A stretch of 64,000 nucleotides of DNA from an uncultured Pseudothermotoga sp. GTDB taxonomy: Bacteria; Thermotogota; Thermotogae; Thermotogales; DSM-5069. The position numbers and the translations under genes are program-made. Where the stretch lies: assembly GCA_937995655.1 (NCBI GenBank), contig CALKJI010000002.1:62001-126000 (forward strand). The letters run 5' to 3'. Of this stretch, positions 45,459 to 54,863 are shown in pieces (position 1 is the first letter of the stretch; every line of letters starts with the position of its first letter). A model generated the notes under the pieces. The model worked only from the letters and a program-made list of their open reading frames with translations. It did not search any database and was not told where the DNA came from.

Positions 45459-47588
45459 TCACTCCTCATAGAATGTCTTTCCCATCAATTTGAACTGAAT
45501 AAATGAGGCTGTGAAAATCAGCAGAAAGAGAAACCAGGACTGTGCACTGGCATATCCCATACTGAAACTCTTCCAAGCAGTATTGTATATGTGATAGACA
45601 AAAACATTCGTGGTACCAGCAGGACCTCCTTGAGTCATAACATAAACTGGTGTAAATACTTGAAATGAGCCTATGATAGATGTTATCAGCAGAAAAACAT
45701 TGGTAGGTTGAAGCATGGGCAAAGTTATGTGCAGGAACTTGTTCCAGCTGTTCGCTCCATCGAGATCTGCTACTTCGTACAGATAACTTGGTATGCCCTT
45801 CAAACCTGCCAAGTATATAACCATTTGATACCCTAGATTCATCCATATAGTCATAATCATTATCGACATCATAGCGGTCTTTGGATCTGACAACCACCTT
45901 TGAGGTGGTACTTTGAAGAATCCAAGCAAATAGTTGAGCAGACCAAATTCGGGGTTGTAAATCCACTGCCAAACTATCGATATGGCTACAAAGGAAGATA
46001 TGGATGGCAAAAAGTAAAGTAACCTAAGAACATTTATGCCCTTTATCTTTTTATTCATCAAGAGTGCAACTCCCAAAGATAGAGCCATGCCTATAGGCAC
46101 ATTCAGTGTATAGACGGCCGTGTTTTTCAAAGAGCGCATGATATCTTTGTCTTTGAAAACATTGACAAAGTTTCCAAAGCCAACGAATGGTTTCAATGGA
46201 TCGACCATTGACCATTCATGAAAGCTAAGATAGAGTGAGAAGACTATGGGAATCAAGAGCCACATCATGAACATAAAGACTCCTGGTAGTAGAAAGGCGT
46301 AACCCTTCATCGTATTTCTGAGTATCAATCTGTTTCGAATATTCCTTACTATAAAATCTAAAGCAAAGAGTGCAAAAGCAAGGCTACTCAGGACAACAAA
46401 AAAGATGAGAACCAAATTCTTACCCTGTGTATTGACTCTCAAAGGTAGATAGCCTATCTTTGTCTCTCCAACCTGAAAAACAAAGATCTTCAGACCGCGT
46501 ATAGTGTGGAAGGTCCTGCTAGGAACAAGCTTTGCAAGAGTGCCAATTTCTTTCTTCAAATTGGCTGTGATCACCGTTGAGGAGGATATGAGCTTTCCTG
46601 TTTGATCGAATGCAACCAGGTTAAAGACTCTTGTTAGATCGGACAAATTCTTAGAACTCTTAGCATATTGATCCACGTATTTATGTAAGGATGTACTGAA
46701 ATCATGAACAGTTTCTTTACAAAATTTGTCATAACTGTTTTTCAAAAAGAATGTGATAAATACAAAAGAAATCAGGACCAATATAGAATATAACCTTGAC
46801 GAGAGCAAAGGAACTTTTGATGACAAGACGAGTAACAAACAAACGACTAGTAAAGTTGCAACAATAACTATCATCAAATACAGGGAATTCATTACCTGAG
46901 CTTTAAAATCCGCCACATTTAACCCGACAACGATGATACCTTCGGTATGCCAACCTATATTATCAAGAAAAGGTGTTGCAACGACTAGGTACTGTTTTTT
47001 GTCGAATTTGGCTGCAGTAGAAACTGGGTTCCAAGATGCCTGCGCGGCTTTCAGTAAGTTATCAGAGATTGGTAAATCTATGTTATTTCCGACGTTGGCC
47101 ATTTCTTTCGTAACGTTGGAAAGGAAAGTAAAGGCATACTTGATTTGGTCAGTGACATCTTCTTCGTAAACGAGGAAAGTATCGAATACGAAGTCCTTTG
47201 CTTTAATAACACGAACGAATAATCTAGAATTCTGAGCTATTATTATCGGGACAGGATCTCCTGTCAACAAACTGAACATCAGATCTTCCGTCATATCTAT
47301 AGTTTTACCATCTTGAGTCAGCGGCTTGCCGGACTCATTGACCAAGTAAATATGACCACTCTTTTTATTCACACCAAAATCAACAGTTTCTGCTTGGAAA
47401 AAACTTTCAGTATCTTTTGACACTCTATCTCTGATTTCCTGCAGTGTAACACGCACAATTTTTGATATCTCCTCAAGGTTCTCAGTTTTAACAACTTGAA
47501 CGTTTTTGAGAAAGAGAAATCCAAGGACAATTGAACATATGATAATCAAAGCACATAAATAGATAAGCAAAAAAGTTCTCACATTCAT
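45459..47588 (-). CDS. ABC permease (MalF type) with extra N-terminal extracytoplasmic sensor-like domains
   Basis: Residues 426-709 are a MalF permease with the EAA loop EVADLDGANSWNKF. The first 420 residues are unusual: a membrane span (6-28), a 200-residue extracytoplasmic domain with Cache/PAS-like strands (SGHIYLVNESGKPL, QYLVVATPFLDN), two more spans (236-256 and 266-283), a second 105-residue outer domain (NLVAFDQTGKLISSST), and a span at 392-414. Start is ATG 47588 with GGAGGAGAAATGAG upstream. The paralogue at 50962-53184 has the same plan. The domains could sense substrate or dock the binding protein (inference). Confidence 0.85.
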   Translation of the reverse strand: MNVRTFLLIYLCALIIICSIVLGFLFLKNVQVVKTENLEEISKIVRVTLQEIRDRVSKDTESFFQAETVDFGVNKKSGHIYLVNESGKPLTQDGKTIDMTEDLMFSLLTGDPVPIIIAQNSRLFVRVIKAKDFVFDTFLVYEEDVTDQIKYAFTFLSNVTKEMANVGNNIDLPISDNLLKAAQASWNPVSTAAKFDKKQYLVVATPFLDNIGWHTEGIIVVGLNVADFKAQVMNSLYLMIVIVATLLVVCLLLVLSSKVPLLSSRLYSILVLISFVFITFFLKNSYDKFCKETVHDFSTSLHKYVDQYAKSSKNLSDLTRVFNLVAFDQTGKLISSSTVITANLKKEIGTLAKLVPSRTFHTIRGLKIFVFQVGETKIGYLPLRVNTQGKNLVLIFFVVLSSLAFALFALDFIVRNIRNRLILRNTMKGYAFLLPGVFMFMMWLLIPIVFSLYLSFHEWSMVDPLKPFVGFGNFVNVFKDKDIMRSLKNTAVYTLNVPIGMALSLGVALLMNKKIKGINVLRLLYFLPSISSFVAISIVWQWIYNPEFGLLNYLLGFFKVPPQRWLSDPKTAMMSIMIMTIWMNLGYQMVIYLAGLKGIPSYLYEVADLDGANSWNKFLHITLPMLQPTNVFLLITSIIGSFQVFTPVYVMTQGGPAGTTNVFVYHIYNTAWKSFSMGYASAQSWFLFLLIFTASFIQFKLMGKTFYEE

Positions 47589-47621
47589 CTCATTTCTCCT
47601 CCTAAAAATGAGCTCCTTCAT

Positions 47622-47652
47622 AAAAGGTGGTGGCAAAAGCCACCACCCTTTT
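47622..47652 (-). terminator. hairpin between binding-protein and permease genes
   Basis: A stem of about 12 base pairs (GGTGGTGGC with GCCACCACC, flanked by A/T pairs) with an AAAA loop lies directly after the binding-protein stop codon and before the permease start. It probably acts as a partial terminator and 3' stabiliser, giving more binding protein than permease. Confidence 0.75.
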
Positions 47653-47660
47653 AGCTTTTA

Positions 47661-48932
47661 TCAGCGGCCGAAAACCTTGGTTTCAATCTCTTTAACAGCC
47701 CAGTCTAAAGCCTCTTTGACTGGAGTATTCAAAGCTATGATCTTGTCCATGGCTTCTGCAAAAATATCCTCAGCCTTGTACCAATCAAAAACTCTTGATC
47801 CAATTGGTATTCTAGCTGTTGGTATTATTTCGACGAACTTCTTTTCAACACCCCATTTGTCTTGTGCAACGAGCAACTCGTTTGTGGGAATGTGGCCAGA
47901 TAGCTCGATTCTTGCTTCGAGCACTTCGCGTTTTTGTCCCTCTGCTCCTGCCAGCCATGCAACGAACTGCAGAGCCTCTCTTGGGTTTTTCGTCCCAGCT
48001 ATGACACTCCATGCTGTGGCGTATATCACGGTTTGGCTGGACTTCGCATATGGTCCTCTTGGCAACCTTACAACACCAATCTCAAGTGTACCTTCCTCTA
48101 TGTACTTTCTCATACCAAAGAGCGACCAATGACCACTTATGTAGAACCCTATCCTATTTGTGTAGAGCATGTTTCCAAGACCACCTAAGGCGGAAACGGT
48201 ATCCGGTTCTGGCGCTACTTTGTACTTCTTCATCAAATCAACGAAGAACTGAACTGCCTCGATTGTCTGTGGGCTATTGAGGTACCCTGCAACGGTCTTG
48301 TAGTCGGGCGAAATGATCTCTCCACCATAAGACCATATCTTTGGACACATCTGGTAGAAAAATTTCCCAACATAGGCACCGTATTGATCAATCTTGCCAT
48401 CGCCATCGAGATCTTTTGTCATTGCCTGTGCCATTTTTAGAAAATCGTTCCATGTCCAGTCATCGTTCGGTTCTGACAACCCGGCTTGCTTTAAAAGCTT
48501 CTTGTTGTAGTACACAACCATGGGGGTGAAACCTTTTGGAAGACCAAAGAGTTTTCCATCGGGTGATGTGAATACTTCGAGCACGTTTGGGTAGTACTCT
48601 TCAATGTTAACTCCTAAAACTCTCAAGTATGGCTTGATATTCAATGGTACTCCTCGTTCGGTAAATGTTGGCATGTAAGGTGCATCAAGAAGGAAAACAT
48701 CTGGGGGGTTACCAGCGGCAATAGACGCCAGTAAAGCCTGCGTGTAGTTATCTGGGTAGATTTCCGGCACGAGCTTTATGTTTGGAAACTTTGCTTGGAA
48801 AGCCGCGATCTTTGCATTTGCATGTTTGATATCCTCTTCGCCGCCCCCAAAACCAGTCCACCTGAGCTCAACGACTTGTGCCATCATTAGGACTGCAACT
48901 AACAGTAGAGCAACCATGAAGAACCTGCGCAT
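47661..48932 (-). CDS. extracellular sugar-binding protein of ABC importer
   Basis: Family-1 binding protein, 423 residues, with a signal peptide MRRFFMVALLLVAVLMMAQ. Typical motifs: IAAGNPPDVFLLDAPYMPTF, FTPMVVYYNKKLLKQAGL and AMTKDLDGDGKIDQYGAY. Start ATG 48932 after GGGAGGTG; the upstream 19-codon extension overlaps the operator and is not coding. First gene of the operon that runs to 32299. Confidence 0.9.
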   Translation of the reverse strand: MRRFFMVALLLVAVLMMAQVVELRWTGFGGGEEDIKHANAKIAAFQAKFPNIKLVPEIYPDNYTQALLASIAAGNPPDVFLLDAPYMPTFTERGVPLNIKPYLRVLGVNIEEYYPNVLEVFTSPDGKLFGLPKGFTPMVVYYNKKLLKQAGLSEPNDDWTWNDFLKMAQAMTKDLDGDGKIDQYGAYVGKFFYQMCPKIWSYGGEIISPDYKTVAGYLNSPQTIEAVQFFVDLMKKYKVAPEPDTVSALGGLGNMLYTNRIGFYISGHWSLFGMRKYIEEGTLEIGVVRLPRGPYAKSSQTVIYATAWSVIAGTKNPREALQFVAWLAGAEGQKREVLEARIELSGHIPTNELLVAQDKWGVEKKFVEIIPTARIPIGSRVFDWYKAEDIFAEAMDKIIALNTPVKEALDWAVKEIETKVFGR

Positions 48933-48955
48933 AAAAACACCTCCCGGCTTTTTGA

Positions 48956-48988
48956 TGCATACTTGTCTACTCAATAGACAAATATGCA
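48956..48988. promoter_or_regulatory. long palindromic operator of importer/glycosidase operon
   Basis: TGCATA-C-TTGTCTA (48956-48969), a five-base centre, then TAGACAA-A-TATGCA (48975-48988). The arms are 14 bases with one mismatch. A possible -10 TAAAAT (minus strand, 49006-49001) lies just upstream, so a bound repressor would block the start of transcription. A relative with 23 of 33 matching positions occurs before the second importer operon. Confidence 0.75.
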
Positions 48989-49062
48989 ATCCCTACCTGT
49001 ATTTTATCTAACAAAAATAATTGACTAATGTAACATTAAAGTTAACTTTCCAAAGTTTTGCA

Positions 49063-50088
49063 TCATCTGGGCCATCTTTTTTCGATGCTTAGAAATGCAG
49101 GGAAGGGTGCATGAGGTTCTATTTGATACCAGTAAGCAACTGAAGCAATATCATCTGTCAACGGTTGAAAGGTGCCATCGGGCCACCAGCCAAGGGTTTG
49201 TATTGTAACCTTTAGGCTCTCTTTGAAGAATATTGGATCTGGTATATGCCACCTGTACATTACGTGTTTTGGAATCTGTCCTTCCTGTTTGACACAGAAC
49301 GGATATCCCAGAAACGCTGTGGAGTAGGTTTTTCCAAAGCCCCAAGCTCCACCAAAGTAGTCTTCAGTGCCTGTATAACAAATGCTCGGATTTTCTTCAC
49401 CGTCTATAAAGAACTTAACCTCACCCTCCCCCCACCAACCGTTTGAAAGCTGTTCCCAAGCTATGACAGTCCCAACATATTTTCCCGTACCCTTGACGTC
49501 AGCCAAGATTATATGTTCTGGATTCTCCCTGCTCGTCATGCTTCTACGCCATTGTGAATGAAAATAGGCTATGTTACCTTCGAATTTCTGCCTGATAAAG
49601 GTTATCTGATAGAAGAAATAGGGTATCTCATTCTCGCTTTGATTTTCAACTGTCACTTTTGCCCTTTTCTTGAAAGGCATGGGCCAATATGAGTTGAAAC
49701 CACCCGAGGGATTCACAGCTATCGGCAGAGAATTGACCTCAAATCTCAATCCAAAACAATTCACGAAAAAATCCCCCAGTGGTACTTCAACAGATGGTGT
49801 GGGTTCATCATCCCAGTAGATCCTCAGAACACAGTTTCTATAAGCCTTCTGATCTACCGTCATCCACATGAAAGTTATGACACCAGGGCCTTCAACATCA
49901 GCCAGTAAAGTCTCCTGCTTTGCTTTCAAATTGATACAGGGCCTAACCTTCCAACCCTTTCCAAGTCTTCTTGCAGGATTCTCAGGACTTGGAATCTCAA
50001 GAGCACCTTTGTTCCTCTCTCCTGTTGGGTTTTCAGCAGATATGGAGTACGTCTCTAAATCAGTGATCTTATAGAACTCTTCAAGCAC
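49063..50088 (-). CDS. GH172 (DUF2961) glycoside hydrolase
   Basis: Signature motifs of DUF2961/GH172: SNGWWGEGEVKFFIDGE (Glu221, Glu223) and TGTEDYFGGAWGF (Glu242), with PSGGFNSYWPMPF earlier. Known members include difructose dianhydride I synthase/hydrolase (alpha-D-fructofuranosidase) and alpha-D-arabinofuranosidases. Length of 341 residues is usual for single-module forms. No signal peptide. GTG 50088 is a better start than GTG 50097, which lies in the AGAGGTGAT site. Last gene of the second importer operon; it suggests the imported sugar contains a furanoside. Confidence 0.85.
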   Translation of the reverse strand: MLEEFYKITDLETYSISAENPTGERNKGALEIPSPENPARRLGKGWKVRPCINLKAKQETLLADVEGPGVITFMWMTVDQKAYRNCVLRIYWDDEPTPSVEVPLGDFFVNCFGLRFEVNSLPIAVNPSGGFNSYWPMPFKKRAKVTVENQSENEIPYFFYQITFIRQKFEGNIAYFHSQWRRSMTSRENPEHIILADVKGTGKYVGTVIAWEQLSNGWWGEGEVKFFIDGEENPSICYTGTEDYFGGAWGFGKTYSTAFLGYPFCVKQEGQIPKHVMYRWHIPDPIFFKESLKVTIQTLGWWPDGTFQPLTDDIASVAYWYQIEPHAPFPAFLSIEKRWPR

Positions 50089-50093
50089 AAATA

Positions 50094-50936
50094 TCACCTC
50101 TCATAACCAGAGGAAAGTTTTATGCCTTGGAGCAGCCACTTCTGTGCGAAGAAGTAAATCAATATAAGAGGTATAGATGAAAGAGTAGCCGCCGCAAGTT
50201 GAACTGGGTAGTCAATAGTATATTGGCTACTGAACATGGCTATACCAACTTCTATCATTCTCATTTGTCTACTCCTAGTGACAACGAGAGGCCAAAGAAA
50301 AGACTTCCATGTCCCCAAGAATGTGAAGGTCGCAACCGTTGCAAGCACAGGCTTGCATAATGGAAGAACTATTTTCCAGAATATGGTGAACTCTGATGCG
50401 CCATCTATTCTTGCAGCGTCTTCCAAGCTGTTTGGGAGGGTAAGCATATACTGCCTCATCAAAAACATACCCCATATATTACCAAGCGATGGAATTATCA
50501 AAGCCATATATGTGTCTATCCAGCCAAGACTGCGAAGAATTATGAATCCCGGTATGAGGGTGACTACCCCTGGCAACATCATGAAGGCTAAGAATATTTT
50601 GAAGAAAAGATCTCTTCCGGGAAAATAAAGTCTAGAGAGCGCGTAGCCTCCCATGGACACTATCACAAGTTGTCCCAAGACGACCGTAACAGCAACGAAA
50701 ACCGTGTTGAAAATGTACCTACCCCATGGCTGGGACTTCCACATCTGCAGGTAATTTTCAACTCTAGGGGTAGAAGGAAAAAGTCTTGGTGGAAAACTGT
50801 ATATTTCGAACTGAGCCATGAATGAGGAAGAAACCATAACTATGTATGGTACAAGCGTTGAAACTGCCAAAACTGCCAAGACGAATATGACAAAGAGCTT
50901 CAACACAATTTTTAAAATCTTTTTTCTCTCTTTCAC
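50094..50936 (-). CDS. ABC sugar importer permease, MalG type (second system)
   Basis: A 280-residue six-span permease with EAA loop LEDAARIDGASEFTIFWKI, very similar to the product of 44615-45451, showing that the two importer operons are duplicates that diverged. The stop overlaps the ribosome site of the GH172 gene. Start GTG 50936 after GAGGATGATGAGAT. Confidence 0.9.
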   Translation of the reverse strand: MKERKKILKIVLKLFVIFVLAVLAVSTLVPYIVMVSSSFMAQFEIYSFPPRLFPSTPRVENYLQMWKSQPWGRYIFNTVFVAVTVVLGQLVIVSMGGYALSRLYFPGRDLFFKIFLAFMMLPGVVTLIPGFIILRSLGWIDTYMALIIPSLGNIWGMFLMRQYMLTLPNSLEDAARIDGASEFTIFWKIVLPLCKPVLATVATFTFLGTWKSFLWPLVVTRSRQMRMIEVGIAMFSSQYTIDYPVQLAAATLSSIPLILIYFFAQKWLLQGIKLSSGYER

Positions 50937-50961
50937 ATCTCATCATCCTCACACAGTAAAA

Positions 50962-53184
50962 TCAGAAGTACTGTTTCCAGCTTTCTTTTCCAGAAAGTTT
51001 GAACTGTATGTAAGTCAAAACAACTAAAACCAAGAATAACATCCACGATTGAGCTGCTGCATAGCCCATCCTAAGCTCTACCCAAGCGGACTCCCATATG
51101 TGATAAAAAACAACATCCGTACTTCTCAGAGGACCACCTTGAGTCAAAACATAGATGGGCGTAAATACCTGGAAGGAGCCTATTACACTGGTAACGAGCA
51201 CAAAAACAGTAGTTGGTTTTAAAAGTGGAATAGTTACGAAACGAAATTTGTGGAAAGAATTAGCCCCATCTATGCTGGCAGCCTCATAGAAAGTTTGAGG
51301 TATGCTTTGAAGACCCGCTAAGAAAATTATCATCTGACTACCCAGAGACTGCCAGATACTCATCAACATTATGGCGATCAAAGCTGTGTTTGGTGAAGTC
51401 AGCCACGGAATTTTTGGAATACCCAAAAATCCCAGTACATAGTTGAGTATGCCAAAATCCCTATTCAGTATCCATCTCCAGACTATCGTTGTAGAGACAC
51501 CTGCAGTCACAGCTGGTAAATAGTAAATTGTGCGCAAGAGTGCCATCCTCTTAGTCTGGCGGTTGACCGCAATCGCCACGAGCAGCGAGAAGAACATACC
51601 GATAGGAACCTGGAGCGAAAATAAGACTGTATTCTTCATGGCATTCCAGAAAAGTTTGTCTTGAAATAGTTCTTTAAAGTTATCAAATCCCACGAAGGGC
51701 TTGGCCGGATCTATTACGTTCCATCTGTGGAAGGCTAAGTAAAATGAAAAAACCACGGGGCCAGCCGCCCACCACAAAAGATGAATTAAAGCTGGCGCTA
51801 AGAAGATGTATCCTATAAGTGTGGCTCTAAGAAATCGTGGTCGGTCTGCGTTCTTTATTGCAAAACCAAGTATCACAACAAAGAGAATAGATACTATGGA
51901 TAAAATCAACCCCATGAACCTAATACCTGTCAAATCATTTACAAGTGGCGTTTTTTCTTTCAAAAGATAAAGACGCTGGTTATCTTTTTGTAAAACCAAA
52001 TAAGTGTGACGAACCCTGTTGACATCAAGCTCTCCCATTTCAACTGTATTGAAACTTGCTATCGGTGACCATTTTGCCAACGTATCGAGTATATTCTTCC
52101 TCAGCGTAGCAAAAATCACATTTTTGTTTTCCATCAAAAGAACTTGAACGCCCAGTATTCTTTTTATTTCTTCAAGTTCCTCCATTTTTAACCAAGTCTG
52201 TCCAAATCTTTCCAGAGTCTTGGCAGTCATTTTCATGTGTTCTTCATACTCAGCTCCCAAAACTTTGGTCATTTGAAAAAGGAAAACTGAAATAATTGAA
52301 AGAAACAACGGGACAGAAAACAGGAAAAGAACAAAAATAGCTTTTAATCTTTTGTTCAGAGCCCTCAAAATTCCAAAGATCAGAATCAAAGAAGAGATTA
52401 TAAACAAGATGGCGTTGATAAACTGAAGTTCTAAAAGTTTACTCTGCGCTTGCTTAATATCTATAGAGTTAACAAGAAATCCTTTCATTCCCCATTGTTC
52501 AAAATCCAAAAAAGGCATAACACTTATCATTCTTCCATCTTTTGTAACCTCTGTTTCGACTCTCTGGCTGGCTTTAACCCTTTTGAGAAGATCATCGCTC
52601 ACGGGGAAGCCTTCCCCAAAAACCCTGCCATCTTTTGATACAAAAAACACCTTTCTGCCAAAGAACTGACCAATTCTAAAGAAGTAATCTGCAGGAAGTG
52701 TTTTACCTACAAGAACAATGAGTTCATCACTCTGATCAGATTCAACTATCATTGCGGTTCTAATCTGTAAAGCTTCGTCCAAAGAATATATGTCGGACAT
52801 AAAGGTGTTGTTTTCCCCATAGAACACGGATTGAACTAAAGGATCAAGGTATAAATCTTCGTCTGGTAGAGTACCAAATTCAGCTATAATGTTTCCATCT
52901 ATATCCATCCAGACTAAAAACGAACATTTTTCACATATGATACGACTTATATCTTCAAGCTTAGAGATAGAAATATCCTCATTCTTCAAAAGATCAAAGA
53001 TCGTTTTTCCGAAATCATAAAGTTCACTTTTTACATAGAAAAGGCTCGCCCTTGCAATCTCACTTTCTACACCTTTTTTGTATTGAAAGAATCTCGATCT
53101 TAAGTAAGACAGTGAAGAAAAAAAGATTATTCCCACAAAAGAAATGGTGAACAAGATCAGGTAAAGCTTTGTCCTTGTGCTCAA
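50962..53184 (-). CDS. ABC permease (MalF type) with extra sensor-like domains (second system)
   Basis: Same plan as its paralogue at 45459-47588. There is one N-terminal span (YLILFTISFVGIIFF) and a 200-residue extracytoplasmic domain (CSFLVWMDIDGNIIAEFG, RKVFFVSKDGRVFGEG). Two spans follow, then a smaller outer domain (EYEEHMKMTAKTLERFGQ) and another span, and finally a MalF core with the EAA loop EAASIDGANSFHKF. The TTG at 53184 is chosen because GGAGGG lies eight bases upstream; the ATG at 53199 would leave that site inside the gene. Likely substrate as for the sibling system. Confidence 0.85.
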   Translation of the reverse strand: MSTRTKLYLILFTISFVGIIFFSSLSYLRSRFFQYKKGVESEIARASLFYVKSELYDFGKTIFDLLKNEDISISKLEDISRIICEKCSFLVWMDIDGNIIAEFGTLPDEDLYLDPLVQSVFYGENNTFMSDIYSLDEALQIRTAMIVESDQSDELIVLVGKTLPADYFFRIGQFFGRKVFFVSKDGRVFGEGFPVSDDLLKRVKASQRVETEVTKDGRMISVMPFLDFEQWGMKGFLVNSIDIKQAQSKLLELQFINAILFIISSLILIFGILRALNKRLKAIFVLFLFSVPLFLSIISVFLFQMTKVLGAEYEEHMKMTAKTLERFGQTWLKMEELEEIKRILGVQVLLMENKNVIFATLRKNILDTLAKWSPIASFNTVEMGELDVNRVRHTYLVLQKDNQRLYLLKEKTPLVNDLTGIRFMGLILSIVSILFVVILGFAIKNADRPRFLRATLIGYIFLAPALIHLLWWAAGPVVFSFYLAFHRWNVIDPAKPFVGFDNFKELFQDKLFWNAMKNTVLFSLQVPIGMFFSLLVAIAVNRQTKRMALLRTIYYLPAVTAGVSTTIVWRWILNRDFGILNYVLGFLGIPKIPWLTSPNTALIAIMLMSIWQSLGSQMIIFLAGLQSIPQTFYEAASIDGANSFHKFRFVTIPLLKPTTVFVLVTSVIGSFQVFTPIYVLTQGGPLRSTDVVFYHIWESAWVELRMGYAAAQSWMLFLVLVVLTYIQFKLSGKESWKQYF

Positions 53185-53208
53185 CTTTAAACCCTCCATT
53201 TTTTAGGA

Positions 53209-53230
53209 AAGGAGGGGAATTCCCCTCCTT
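53209..53230. other. perfect 22-base palindrome after binding-protein stop codon
   Basis: An uninterrupted palindrome (GGAGGGG/CCCCTCC arms around AATT) begins at the last base of the binding-protein stop codon. It forms a GC-rich hairpin without a long T-run. It corresponds in position to the hairpin at 47622-47652 in the sister operon, so an mRNA-stabilising or attenuating role is likely. Confidence 0.7.
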
Positions 53231-54519
53231 CACTGCCACTCGCCTTTCTGAATAGCTTTGTCTATTGTGTCAGCTGCCCAGTCCAAGCTCTCTTTCACAG
53301 ACATTCCTTTGATTAAGATTCGATCAGCAGCTTCAGCCCATGTTCTCTCAAACAAAGGTCTGTAGTACTTGGTCTGTGACCCTACAGGAACTCTTGCAAA
53401 ACTGAGCATCTCTATAAAAGCAGCATCCACTTTGTTCAAAGCTCCTTGTTGCTCCGCAATCTTCTTGTTTGCCGATATGGCAAGACCACCTTCCAAACAC
53501 CTTTGCCTTTGGGCATACTCACTTGACAACCATGCTGCAAGTTCTGTAGCTAATCTTTTATCTGCAACGTTGGCTGGTACAGCCCATCCAGATGCATATG
53601 TGACAGTGACATTCTTCAATCCCGGAGCATGCGGGATCGGTGCGACTCCTACGTCGATTGGTGCTCCTTGTTCAATTTGTCTCTTTGCAGTCAACCAGAA
53701 CCATCTTCCCGTGATCACCATCCCTATTCGACCTGTAAAGAAGAGGGAGGCTGCCCCACCTAATGCAGCTGCTTCATCTGGTGTGGGAGCATATCCTTTC
53801 TTGAAAAGATCTACGAAGAAACTATATGTTTTGACGTTAGTTTCACTGTTAAGGTATCCTGTGGTTTTAGTAAAATCAGGCGAGAACACCTCGCCACCAC
53901 CAGCCCAAAGAAGGGGTACAGCAACACCAACCCAGCTTGGAAAAGAAAAAGCCCAAACATCTGTCTTTCCATCGCCATCAGTATCCTTAGTTAGACTGGC
54001 AGAAACTTTCTCAAACTCTTGCCAAGTCCATCCACTCTGTGAAGGATAAGGTACTCCAAATTTGTCGAAAAGTTTCTTGTTGTAGAACACACCCACCGGG
54101 CTTGTATCCTTTGGAAGGGCATATATAGCTCTTCCAGATCTGAATATATTCACCAGGACTTCAAAATATTCGTTCAAGCTTGTGCCAGCAACACCTTCCT
54201 CAGCAAGCCTTGATAGATAAGGAGCAAGGTTCAACAAGAGTTTTTCCTCAGCATATCTTGGAACCATTTCGGCATCCAAAAGAAAGACATCGGGGGGAGT
54301 CCCAGCCGCTATATCGGTCAAGATCTTTTGATAGTAATTCTGAGGTATTGGCTCATAAATTACTTCTACATCGGGATTTCTTCTCATGAATTCTGCCAAG
54401 ATCTTTTCGTCGAGTTCTGCTTCCAGTGCGCCCGCCCAGCTACTGACTCTGAGCTTCGTTTTACCAAAACTCAAGCTTACAACCAAGAGTACAAGAAGGA
54501 CTATCAAAAACTTTTTCAT
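53230..54519 (-). CDS. extracellular sugar-binding protein of second ABC importer
   Basis: Signal peptide MKKFLIVLLVLLVVSLSFG, then DIAAGTPPDVFLLDAEMVPRY, TSPVGVFYNKKLFDKFG and TKDTDGDGKTDVWAF, characteristic of family-1 sugar-binding proteins. 429 residues. ATG follows GGAGGTGCAGGT. First gene of its operon, under the operator at 54661-54687. Confidence 0.9.
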   Translation of the reverse strand: MKKFLIVLLVLLVVSLSFGKTKLRVSSWAGALEAELDEKILAEFMRRNPDVEVIYEPIPQNYYQKILTDIAAGTPPDVFLLDAEMVPRYAEEKLLLNLAPYLSRLAEEGVAGTSLNEYFEVLVNIFRSGRAIYALPKDTSPVGVFYNKKLFDKFGVPYPSQSGWTWQEFEKVSASLTKDTDGDGKTDVWAFSFPSWVGVAVPLLWAGGGEVFSPDFTKTTGYLNSETNVKTYSFFVDLFKKGYAPTPDEAAALGGAASLFFTGRIGMVITGRWFWLTAKRQIEQGAPIDVGVAPIPHAPGLKNVTVTYASGWAVPANVADKRLATELAAWLSSEYAQRQRCLEGGLAISANKKIAEQQGALNKVDAAFIEMLSFARVPVGSQTKYYRPLFERTWAEAADRILIKGMSVKESLDWAADTIDKAIQKGEWQ

Positions 54520-54660
54520 ACCTGCACCTCCCTAATTTTGATGTATTACCCCATTTCGGGGATTCTTTAAAAAGGTATTTGTTCTTTCACCATGGTCAAA
54601 TTAACAAAAAGCTCAGAAAATAATCGTTGAAAAGATTTGTAAATGAATCATGCTGGCTTG

Positions 54661-54687
54661 TTGTCTGATTATTATACAAGTATGCAA
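54661..54687. promoter_or_regulatory. operator related to 48956-48988, overlapping a -10 box
   Basis: TTGTCT...ATACAA (54661-54679) followed by GTATGCA (54680-54686) aligns with the palindrome at 48956-48988 over 33 positions with 23 identities, best in TTGTCT, ACAA and TATGCA. A minus-strand TATAAT (54676-54671) lies inside it, so protein binding would cover the promoter. Confidence 0.6.
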
Positions 54688-54823
54688 CTGCCCAATTTAT
54701 TTTACATTACATACATCTTGTGCAACCAGGTGAAAGTAACATTTCTGTAAAATTTTCTAAGAAATTTCCAAAGTGAGAACGTCAATTTGTCTGCGACACC
54801 CTCTGGGCACACACGATCAAAAT

Positions 54824-54845
54824 AGCCCACCTTTGATGGTGGGCT
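54824..54845 (-). terminator. terminator of the 58841-to-54864 operon
   Basis: AGCCCACC (54824-54831) pairs with GGTGGGCT (54838-54845), loop of six, followed on the minus strand by ATTTTG. It is nearly identical to the terminator at 32184-32207, and the similarity continues about 35 bases further. Confidence 0.75.
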
Positions 54846-54863
54846 TTGAGAGTCCTTGGAGGT

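Larger units (their letters stand above)
54520..54863. other. promoter region of second importer operon and upstream terminator
   Basis: This 344-base gap holds the operator-like element at 54661-54687 with a minus-strand TATAAT inside it, and the hairpin at 54824-54845 that ends the neighbouring operon. The region between start codon and operator gives a leader of about 150 bases. No gene is seen. Confidence 0.6.
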